From the NCBI RefSeq assembly GCF_004123795.1, contig NZ_MSSM01000020.1, positions 1 through 61,004 of the forward strand: a stretch of DNA of 61,004 bases, read 5' to 3'. The DNA is from Lacticaseibacillus chiayiensis. GTDB taxonomy: Bacteria > Bacillota > Bacilli > Lactobacillales > Lactobacillaceae. Below the pieces are notes generated by a model. That model was not told the origin of the DNA and searched no databases. It saw only the letters and a program-made list of their open reading frames with translations. This document shows positions 43,542-49,789 of this stretch, in pieces (the stretch's first letter is position 1; the number at the start of each line of letters is the position of its first letter). The position numbers and the translations under genes are program-made.

Positions 43542-44717
43542 TCAATCTTTACTGAAACGCCGAGGAAACGGAATGACATTCTGCATATTAGCGTAGCGCT
43601 GCTGCGGCTGATACTTTGCGAAAAAGTTGGGCTCCAGTGCAAAGAGTTGCGCAATGAAAGTTGGTCTAACATGAAGGTGGTTTGAAAGATCACGAAGCGT
43701 CAGCACTTGTTGATTAAACAGGAGCGCTATAAGGGCGCGGATTTTTCCTGGACGCACCGGTACTATCTGGTCATCTAAGGGTTCCATAATTTTGTAACCT
43801 TTTTTGGTGCGTTGGCCAAAGAAATACCGTTGTTCTTGATAGCTCATAAGTCCTAACGCATACGCATGCATGGCCATGGCGACAATCGAGACCTGGTACT
43901 TACGCTTTAAATCCAGATAGTAATCAGGATTTGAACGTCGATACAGTTTTTTGAAGTCCGCAGTGAAATCCTCAATGGGCAAAAGGAATTCTGCCGCAAA
44001 GGTATGGGCTTCGTGTTCGATTTGTTTATATTCAGCGGCTGTTAGCTCATCAAAATCAATGGCATTATGGAGAAGCAAATGACCTAATTCATGGGCAAGA
44101 TCGAAATTGCGGCGTACAGAAGACTTCTTAATGGAGCCCAGTACAATCCATGCATGTCCGTTATCGGTTATGGTTGAATAGGCGTCGATATGGACACCAA
44201 GGTCTTTCTCAACTATATAGATACCGACTTGTTCAAGTTTTGCCATTAAGTCGTGATTATCTTGGAGGCCAAGAAACTGCCGCGTTATTTTGGCGACTTC
44301 ACGAATTTTTATCAGATTGTTTGTTCCAGACAGCTTTATTTGTACCATTTGTTGAAGTTTATCGAATCCGGCGGGTCTGACGCTGACGAACTTTTCAAAG
44401 TAGCTAGTTAAGCCGTCTGCAAAATCTAAATAGCGGGCTTCTAGCTTTGTCTTTTTCCGACTCGAACGATCTGTCGTCCGGAATGCGATTTTTGCTTCAT
44501 GCACAACATGTTTCGGTGCATTACCGCTCAATAAAAAGGCCATGTCAACGTTGAAAATCTTTTGAAAGGCATTAAGGATCTCGATTTTAGGCATGACATT
44601 ATCGGTTTCGTATTGCCAGACAGCTTGTTCGGTTACCTCGATTTGTACGCTAAGATCTTTGCGGGTATAGCCGTTTAATTCCCGCAGTGCTTTTAGTTTT
44701 GAACCAATAAACCTCAT
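43542..44717 (-). CDS. XRE helix-turn-helix regulator fused to ImmA/IrrE metallopeptidase
   Basis: A 391-residue two-part protein. Residues about 5-62 are an XRE/Cro-C1 helix-turn-helix (LRELNGYTRKDLSVQIEVTEQAVWQYE, shown in two adjoining parts), and about 175-270 are an ImmA/IrrE zinc peptidase with HELGHLLLH and a downstream EHEAHTFAAEFLLP glutamate. Such fusions act as self-contained regulators in which proteolysis relieves repression, for example of phage or stress genes. Met at 44717 is chosen with AAGGAGGA upstream. No immR partner is adjacent; its target is not evident. It is monocistronic with its own terminator. Confidence 0.88.
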   Translation of the reverse strand: MRFIGSKLKALRELNGYTRKDLSVQIEVTEQAVWQYETDNVMPKIEILNAFQKIFNVDMAFLLSGNAPKHVVHEAKIAFRTTDRSSRKKTKLEARYLDFADGLTSYFEKFVSVRPAGFDKLQQMVQIKLSGTNNLIKIREVAKITRQFLGLQDNHDLMAKLEQVGIYIVEKDLGVHIDAYSTITDNGHAWIVLGSIKKSSVRRNFDLAHELGHLLLHNAIDFDELTAAEYKQIEHEAHTFAAEFLLPIEDFTADFKKLYRRSNPDYYLDLKRKYQVSIVAMAMHAYALGLMSYQEQRYFFGQRTKKGYKIMEPLDDQIVPVRPGKIRALIALLFNQQVLTLRDLSNHLHVRPTFIAQLFALEPNFFAKYQPQQRYANMQNVIPFPRRFSKD

Positions 44718-44817
44718 TAAGCGGCCATCCTCCTTGAAAATTTTGTTTAATTCTAGCATAGAAATTAAAATTTTACCGCAAATATCGCCAGTTTTTTAAA
44801 GTGCGCGTATGAGACGC

Positions 44818-44862
44818 AAAAAAGTCAGCCTCAACGATTTTAGTCGTTAAGGCTGACTTTTA
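44818..44862. terminator. Terminator of the small-protein operon
   Basis: AAAAGTCAGCCT(C)AACGA...TCGTTAAGGCTGACTTTT; a strong stem with T-runs on both strands. In the leftward direction it ends the transcript of the genes at 45.0-45.5 kb. Confidence 0.85.
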
Positions 44863-44874
44863 AAGGTTCACCGG

Positions 44875-45015
44875 CTAGTCAAGTTTGGGCTGACGATATT
44901 TTTGATAATACTGAAGTTTGCCATCCAAAAAACAAGGTGTTAACGGGCACCGGGCGTTGTGACAGCTGCAAAAGATTGCAGGACATCCAACACTTATTTT
45001 CAGACGGCTCTCATA
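44875..45015 (-). other. Open Cys-rich frame without a standard start codon
   Basis: A 46-codon open frame ending TAG, whose last 37 residues have protein-like composition: GCPAIFCSCHNARCPLTPC then FLDGKLQYYQKYRQPKLD, five Cys in C-x4-C-x-C-x4-C-x4-C order. No ATG, GTG or TTG lies upstream in frame; an overlapping ATG frame (44990 leftward) gives a less protein-like product. It sits between the 58-residue gene and the operon terminator. It may be a decayed gene, one expressed from a rare start (ATA/CTG), or chance. Confidence 0.3.
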
Positions 45016-45026
45016 TCATGCAGAGC

Positions 45027-45203
45027 CTAGCGAACCGTCAACAAGCTAATTCCGATGGCTAAGAGCAAAATGGCGACAACGGACTGGACACTGATTTGCC
45101 ATGTTTTGAATGTTTTGGTGCGCCATTCAGCCACGATAATCGCCAACGTGATGATGAGGGCGACAACGACCATGATTAGTAATTGAATGACAAGACTATC
45201 CAT
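45027..45203 (-). CDS. Small two-helix membrane protein, 58 residues
   Basis: A 58-residue protein: MDSLVIQLLIMVVVALIITL opens the first membrane helix (about 4-24), a basic loop AEWRTKTFKTWQ follows, and the second helix spans about 38-55 before the end TVR. AGAGGTG precedes the ATG. It begins 11 bases after the stop of the 86-residue gene, so both form one operon. The family is not recognised. Confidence 0.65.
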   Translation of the reverse strand: MDSLVIQLLIMVVVALIITLAIIVAEWRTKTFKTWQISVQSVVAILLLAIGISLLTVR

Positions 45204-45213
45204 GTGAACACCT

Positions 45214-45474
45214 CTAAACTTCTAAATCGAAATACGGGTTGATCTTCTTTTGAATGTTGTGAATCTGAATGAGATCAATCTGCGGAAAGAGTCGATAGAT
45301 GAACCCGGCGAAATTATCACGATGATATTTGTAGTTCATCCGCGCCATCCGATGCTGCCGATTTTCGGCGGTAATCTCCCAGACTTCTAAATTATAGTCC
45401 GCATTTTTAACAATATTGATATAAGTATGTTTATTAATCCAGACTACAGGATGCATTGTCGATTGTTCTAACAT
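45214..45474 (-). CDS. Conserved-looking hypothetical protein, 86 residues
   Basis: An 86-residue soluble protein rich in Asn, Ile and aromatic residues (start MLEQSTMHPVVWINKHTY; end KINPYFDLEV), with no membrane helix. Met at 45474 is chosen because GGAGGGG lies about nine bases upstream; the longer frame to 45546 has no ribosome site. It is first in an operon with the 58-residue membrane protein. I cannot assign a family; the segment EVWEITAENRQHRMARMNYK looks like a beta hairpin followed by a basic helix. Confidence 0.6.
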   Translation of the reverse strand: MLEQSTMHPVVWINKHTYINIVKNADYNLEVWEITAENRQHRMARMNYKYHRDNFAGFIYRLFPQIDLIQIHNIQKKINPYFDLEV

Positions 45475-45702
45475 AAACGAAGACCCCTCCATCAGCAGAT
45501 TTTGCGATGCCGCGGCGTTATTGATCTGTAACACGATCACGCCCAAATAACGTGCAGCATGCTTTGAGTATAGCAGAAAATTCGTGCCGCGGCGGTCTTG
45601 ACTTTACTCGGCGAACAAGCTATAGGGAAAGCTAGAAACCTTGATGGAGCAACGTTTTGACGCTAAAAAATAAATATTTTTCGACAGGAGGTTTAAGAGA
45701 AA

Positions 45703-45750
45703 ATGATGAGAACGTGTGTTTGCCATAGGGGTTCCAAGGATTACTATTAG
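45703..45750 (+). CDS. Possible 15-residue peptide with strong ribosome site
   Basis: ATG at 45703 follows AGGAGGT (45686-45692) by ten bases and encodes MMRTCVCHRGSKDYY-stop. A candidate promoter is TTGATG (45641-45646), 17 bp, TAAAAA (45664-45669). A 10-bp hairpin (TAAAAGCATA/TATGCTTTTA, 45759-45791) follows. No plus-strand gene lies downstream, so it is not an obvious leader. This spacer, 45475-45839, has no other gene. Confidence 0.3.
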   Translation: MMRTCVCHRGSKDYY

Positions 45751-45790
45751 TTCCTTAATAAAAGCATACTTTCCGGACTTTTATGCTTTT

Positions 45791-45826
45791 AAAAAAAGCT
45801 CATCGGACAACATGACGATGAGCTTG
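45791..45826 (-). terminator. Terminator of the HAD phosphatase gene
   Basis: Minus strand AAGCTCATCG/CGATGAGCTT stem followed by seven T. Confidence 0.88.
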
Positions 45827-45839
45827 GCAGGCAAATCAA

Positions 45840-46625
45840 TCAAATCAGGTTGAAATGGGCAAGCGCATTGGGAATACCGTTTTGGCGGTAATCATCAGTT
45901 TGATAATCGGCAATGGCGGCAACCTTGGGATAAGCATTTCCCATAGCGATACCCGTGTCGGCTGCCTGCAAGAGCGGAATGTCGTTGTAGCCATCGCCAA
46001 ATGCATAGGTCGGAACACCGCGCAAGACAGGCTGATTCAACAGAATCGACATGCCACTGCCCTTTGAAATGCCATGGTTGACAATATCAAAGGAAAAGTG
46101 GGAATTGCGATAGAAGGTCAATTCCGGAAAATCCTGAATGAACTGCTTACCTAACTGATCGCCGGTTTGATTCCAAGGTAAAAAGATGAGCAACAACGAT
46201 AGTGGGGCCTCCTGATAATACTTAGGATTAATCGGCGGCGGTGTCTGATGCACTTGCGCATAGTTATCGGTAGTCAATTTGTTGTAGCCAGTCAAGGCAG
46301 AGGCTTCGCTTGAGTACATGGCCACTTGAATATCCTGAGCCGCCGTTGCATTGAGAAACCGCACAAGCTGAGGTTCGCCGATGACACTTTGAAAAATGTG
46401 CTCGCCATTAAGGAAAACGTCCCCGCCGTTAGCTGTAATCGCACTACGAATACCGGTGGCTGCCATAATATCGGCTAATTCGTAATAGCTACGGCCAGTG
46501 GCAATGACCGGCAGTATGTCATTAGCCTCCAGTGCCTTAAGCGCCTTCACGTTTTCTGGCGGCACTTGCTTTTCATCGTTGAGCAGGGTTTGATCTAAAT
46601 CAAAAAATACAACGGCTTTATACAT
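45840..46625 (-). CDS. Cof-type HAD-superfamily phosphatase
   Basis: A 261-residue HAD hydrolase with motif I FFDLDQTLL at the N terminus, motif II Thr in VIATGRSY, a C2 cap, the Lys in SKGSGMSILL, and the final acidic motif AFGDGYNDIPLL. Met at 46625 is chosen with GGAGGAAA upstream. It resembles YidA/Cof phosphatases that act on sugar phosphates. It is transcribed towards the small-protein region with its own terminator; the gene upstream is nagB, separated by a terminator and a decayed repeat, so no operon. Confidence 0.86.
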   Translation of the reverse strand: MYKAVVFFDLDQTLLNDEKQVPPENVKALKALEANDILPVIATGRSYYELADIMAATGIRSAITANGGDVFLNGEHIFQSVIGEPQLVRFLNATAAQDIQVAMYSSEASALTGYNKLTTDNYAQVHQTPPPINPKYYQEAPLSLLLIFLPWNQTGDQLGKQFIQDFPELTFYRNSHFSFDIVNHGISKGSGMSILLNQPVLRGVPTYAFGDGYNDIPLLQAADTGIAMGNAYPKVAAIADYQTDDYRQNGIPNALAHFNLI

Positions 46626-46722
46626 AATTTCCTCCGATATCCGAGTTTGTGGTGGCTTCATTTTACCATGAATCCGGATTAAAAATAGAAGCGCTTGCAT
46701 CGTGTGAACTTAGCTTAGCGAT

Positions 46723-46780
46723 AACGCATTCGCCGGCGCGAAAGGCTGCCACCAAAGTCGCTTATACGCCGGTTCACGCT
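46723..46780. repeat. Degenerate remnant of the hairpin repeat (copy F)
   Basis: Ends resemble the family (AACGCATTCGCCGGCGCG at left, CGCCGGTTCACGC at right, with GTCGCTTATACG related to the right inner arm), but the inner hairpin is lost. Confidence 0.4.
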
Positions 46781-46784
46781 TATA

Positions 46785-46815
46785 TCAAAAAAGCAGGTCG
46801 CAATTAACCTGCTTC
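46785..46815 (-). terminator. nagB terminator
   Basis: Minus strand AAGCAGGT/ACCTGCTT stem followed by six T. Confidence 0.85.
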
Positions 46816-46837
46816 AGTGGTTCGTTTTAACAACGTT

Positions 46838-47548
46838 TTACTTCTGGCTCAACTTACTTGCAGCTGCCTTGTCCAAGATGACAACAACATCCGGATGCTT
46901 CTGCAAAATAGATGCAGGTACGTCATTGGTAACCGGGCCTTCGATCATCTTTTGAACGGCGTCGGCTTTGTTTTCACCAAAGGCCAGAAGCAAGATCTTC
47001 TTGCTCTTCATGATGGAGCCGATACCCATGGAGTAAGCGTAACGCGGTACATCGTCCTTATTGGCAAAGAAGCGGGCGTTGGCGTCAATCGTGTTTTGAG
47101 TTAACGGAACTTTCCGTGTCTCTGCGTCAAACGGTGAACCCGGTTCGTTGAAACCGATGTGACCGTTGCGGCCAATTCCCAGAACCTGAATGTCGATTGG
47201 GTGATCGGCAATGACTTTATTATAACGCTTGGTTTCTTCTTCAGGATCCTTGGCAAGGCCGTTTGGCACGAAGGTTTCCTTAAACGGCTTCTTGTCAAAA
47301 AGGTGGCTCTGCATGAAGTAGCGATAACTCTGATCGTTATCCGGCGCCATGCCAACATATTCGTCCAAGTTGATCGACGTCATGTTGCTGAAATCAACAT
47401 CACTGTTCACCATTGCCTGATACATGGTGACAGGGGTGCTGCCGGTAGCTAGGCCAAGTACCTTGGCGCCATTGTCCATCCCTTGCTTAATCAGTTCAAA
47501 TGCGTATTTACCTGCTTCTGTATCATTATCAAAAACTTTAACATCCAT
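46838..47548 (-). CDS. nagB: Glucosamine-6-phosphate deaminase
   Basis: A 236-residue NagB that converts glucosamine-6-phosphate to fructose-6-phosphate and ammonia. Motifs: [13 protein letters not shown] (phosphate loop), [10 protein letters not shown] (catalytic Asp), [14 protein letters not shown] and the C-terminal AASKLSQK. The length fits the short Firmicute form. It allows amino sugars to be used in glycolysis. The promoter carries two dyads that match the NagR (GntR-family) operator; nagA is not adjacent. Confidence 0.95.
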   Translation of the reverse strand: MDVKVFDNDTEAGKYAFELIKQGMDNGAKVLGLATGSTPVTMYQAMVNSDVDFSNMTSINLDEYVGMAPDNDQSYRYFMQSHLFDKKPFKETFVPNGLAKDPEEETKRYNKVIADHPIDIQVLGIGRNGHIGFNEPGSPFDAETRKVPLTQNTIDANARFFANKDDVPRYAYSMGIGSIMKSKKILLLAFGENKADAVQKMIEGPVTNDVPASILQKHPDVVVILDKAAASKLSQK

Positions 47549-47567
47549 GATTGATATCCCCCTTATC

Positions 47568-47622
47568 TGGTCTAGTCCAATATAACATCAAAAAGGGGTG
47601 TTGTCAACAATGGTCTATACCT
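47568..47622 (-). promoter_or_regulatory. nagB promoter with two NagR/DasR-type (dre) boxes
   Basis: Minus strand TTGACA (47607-47602), 17 bp, TATATT (47584-47579). Box 1 TGGTCTAGTCCA at 47568-47579 abuts the -10 downstream, and box 2 TGGTCTATACCT at 47611-47622 abuts the -35 upstream. Both resemble the palindrome TGGTCTAGACCA bound by NagR in Firmicutes, which releases DNA on binding GlcN-6-P or GlcNAc-6-P. Confidence 0.7.
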
Positions 47623-47837
47623 AATTTTGTTTTTTGTGGAAATTTCTTGGGCAACTCGGCTCTTTAGCAGGCTAGAAAAAATAACTGCTCTTGGGAAGGT
47701 CATGCTTCATTATTGAGCAGCCGGATGTTTGTTAAGTCGCACTTTTAAGATAACGTGTGAAACAGTTAACGAATACTGTTATCGTTTTTTGCTGTTGTTT
47801 TGGGCAAACAAACGATGGCTGGGGCTTGTGGTGAATG

Positions 47838-47861
47838 TTTGGCACACCCAACTGTGCCAAA
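47838..47861 (+). promoter_or_regulatory. MtlR-type operator upstream of mtlA
   Basis: Perfect 9-bp-arm dyad TTTGGCACA-N6-TGTGCCAAA ending eight bases before the -35. It corresponds to the TTGNCACA/TGTGNCAA half-sites known for MtlR activators of Bacillus and Geobacillus, with a spacer of six rather than four. Confidence 0.7.
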
Positions 47862-47868
47862 GTAGCTT

Positions 47869-47898
47869 TTGTCAGCGATTACATGAAGCGGTTACAAT
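47869..47898 (+). promoter_or_regulatory. mtl operon promoter overlapped by a cre site
   Basis: TTGTCA (47869-47874), 18-bp spacer, TACAAT (47893-47898). TGTCAGCGATTACA (47870-47883) fits the CcpA consensus TGWNANCGNTNWCA at every position and covers the -35, so CcpA would block RNA polymerase. The DNA at 47624-47837 shows nothing else. Confidence 0.75.
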
Positions 47899-47933
47899 AT
47901 TCTCCGTAAACAAGGGAAAGGAGTGTGTTTGCT

Positions 47934-49754
47934 TTGGAAGCTAAATCAGCAAACACGCCGGTAACGGAGAAGAAGAAATTCAATCTGAAGGCCGGTATGC
48001 AATCATTCGGAACCAAGCTTTCCGGCATGGTGTTGCCAAACATCGGTGCCTTTATTGCTTGGGGCCTCATTACTGCCATCTTCCTCAAGGGTGGTTGGTA
48101 TCCAAATGCGCATCTAGCAAAGATGATTAAGCCGATGGTTACCTATTTGCTACCATTGTTAATCGCTTTTTCTGGCGGTTCAATGGTGGCCGGTCATCGT
48201 GGCGGGGTTGTTGGCGCTATTGCTACGATGGGTGTCATCGTCGGCACCAACGTACCTATGTTCATTGGTGCGATGATTATGGGTCCATTAGGTGGCTGGT
48301 GTATTAAGAAGTGGGATAACCGCTTCCAGGATAAGATTAAACAAGGCTTTGAAATGCTGGTCAACAATTTTAGTGCCGGTATTATCGGGATGTTATTAGC
48401 AATTGTTGGATTCTTCCTGATGGGGCCGATTATTTCCGGCTTGACAAATGTCATGGCCGCTGGTGTTGACTGGATCATCAAACACGGACTGATTTGGTTG
48501 GCTAATGTCTTTATTGAACCGGCGAAGATCCTGTTTTTAAACAATGCGATCAACCAAGGCATTTTAACACCGCTTGGCATTCAGGCTGCAGCTGAACACG
48601 GAAAGTCAATTCTATTCTTGCTGGAACCCGATCCAGGGCCAGGGCTTGGCGTTTTGTTGGCCTTTGCCTTATTCGGTAAGGGCACTGCAAAAGGTTCGGC
48701 ACCATCTGCCATCATCATTCAATTCTTTGGTGGTATTCACGAAATCTACTTCCCGTATGTTTTGATGAAGCCAGCGTTGTTCCTGTCAGTTATGGCTGGC
48801 GGTGTTACCGGCACGACGTTGTTCTCCATCTTTAATGTTGGTTTGAAGAGCTCACCATCACCGGGTTCCATCATTTCGTTATTCCTGATGTCACCTAAGA
48901 GTCTAAGCAACTATCTTGGCTTGATCATCGGTGTTGCCGGTGCCACGACGGTTTCATTTTTGATTTCTGCGTTTATCTTACGGCGGGATAAGAGCACGAC
49001 CGGCGATGAACTGGCGGAAAGTGAAGCCAAGATGAAGTCCATGAAGGCTGAAGCCAAAGGACAAAATGTTGAGGCTGCTAAAGACGTGATGAATCAAGCT
49101 AAGGGCATCAAACAGATTATCTTTGCTTGCGATGCCGGCATGGGTTCAAGCGCAATGGGTGCTTCGATACTGCGTGACAAAGTTAAGAAGGCTGGGTTGG
49201 ATCTTTCAGTCACCAACACGGCGATTAGTAATTTGCAAGACAAGCCGGGACTGTTGGTTGTGACCCAAGACGAACTGGCGGATCGGGCTAAAAAGCAGAC
49301 GCCAGGCGCTGCCCATGTTGCGGTTGAAAACTTCCTGAATAGTCCGAAGTATGACGAGATCATTGCCAGTCTGAAAGCTGAAGCGGTCGGCGGAGCTGAT
49401 GAAAAGGCGGCTGAAGAGGTGTCGCAGACGCAACAGGAAGCACCAGAAGACGAGCTGAATGAGATTGATTTTGACAAGATCACAGAAGTAGACTTTCTGC
49501 ATCATGATCAAAATATCGGTTCTGCGACAATGGCTCAGGCAACCTTCCGTTCCGAACTGCGGAAACTTAACAAAAACATCCAGGTTCGCAATGTTGCCAT
49601 TGGTGAGATTGAAGACAAGGATAATGTGCTGATTATCGCTTCAAAGGAAACGGCACGACGCGTCAAGCTGCAATTTGCCAATGTCCAGGTCTACACGGTC
49701 GACGGCCTTTTGAATGCAACAAACTATGATAAACTTATTGAGAAAATGAAATAA
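47934..49754 (+). CDS. mtlA: Mannitol PTS permease EIICB with degenerate second EIIB-like domain
   Basis: A 606-residue mannitol permease that imports and phosphorylates mannitol. EIIC with several membrane helices spans about 20-345 and includes the GGIHEIYFPYVLMKP region. EIIB begins near 393 with the phosphorylated Cys399 in FACDAGMGSSAMG. A second EIIB-like unit (about 517-606) repeats the EIIB pattern, including the ends NFLNSPKYDEIIASL and GLLNATNYDKLIEKM, but has His at the Cys position. AAAGGAG is ten bases before TTG at 47934, which I prefer to GTG at 47925, only one base from it. It is first in mtlA-mtlR-mtlF-mtlD. Confidence 0.93.
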   Translation: MEAKSANTPVTEKKKFNLKAGMQSFGTKLSGMVLPNIGAFIAWGLITAIFLKGGWYPNAHLAKMIKPMVTYLLPLLIAFSGGSMVAGHRGGVVGAIATMGVIVGTNVPMFIGAMIMGPLGGWCIKKWDNRFQDKIKQGFEMLVNNFSAGIIGMLLAIVGFFLMGPIISGLTNVMAAGVDWIIKHGLIWLANVFIEPAKILFLNNAINQGILTPLGIQAAAEHGKSILFLLEPDPGPGLGVLLAFALFGKGTAKGSAPSAIIIQFFGGIHEIYFPYVLMKPALFLSVMAGGVTGTTLFSIFNVGLKSSPSPGSIISLFLMSPKSLSNYLGLIIGVAGATTVSFLISAFILRRDKSTTGDELAESEAKMKSMKAEAKGQNVEAAKDVMNQAKGIKQIIFACDAGMGSSAMGASILRDKVKKAGLDLSVTNTAISNLQDKPGLLVVTQDELADRAKKQTPGAAHVAVENFLNSPKYDEIIASLKAEAVGGADEKAAEEVSQTQQEAPEDELNEIDFDKITEVDFLHHDQNIGSATMAQATFRSELRKLNKNIQVRNVAIGEIEDKDNVLIIASKETARRVKLQFANVQVYTVDGLLNATNYDKLIEKMK

Positions 49755-49789
49755 GCGAGGTCGAGTTGCGACCATCTGGGGCGAAAAAC

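Noticed and set aside
43337-43693. 118-codon minus-strand frame beyond the XRE-ImmA gene
   Set aside because: It overlaps the 3' end of the XRE-ImmA gene in another frame and runs through its terminator.
47838-47861. Dyad upstream of mtlA as a terminator
   Set aside because: No T-run follows, and it ends eight bases before the promoter; an operator is the better reading.
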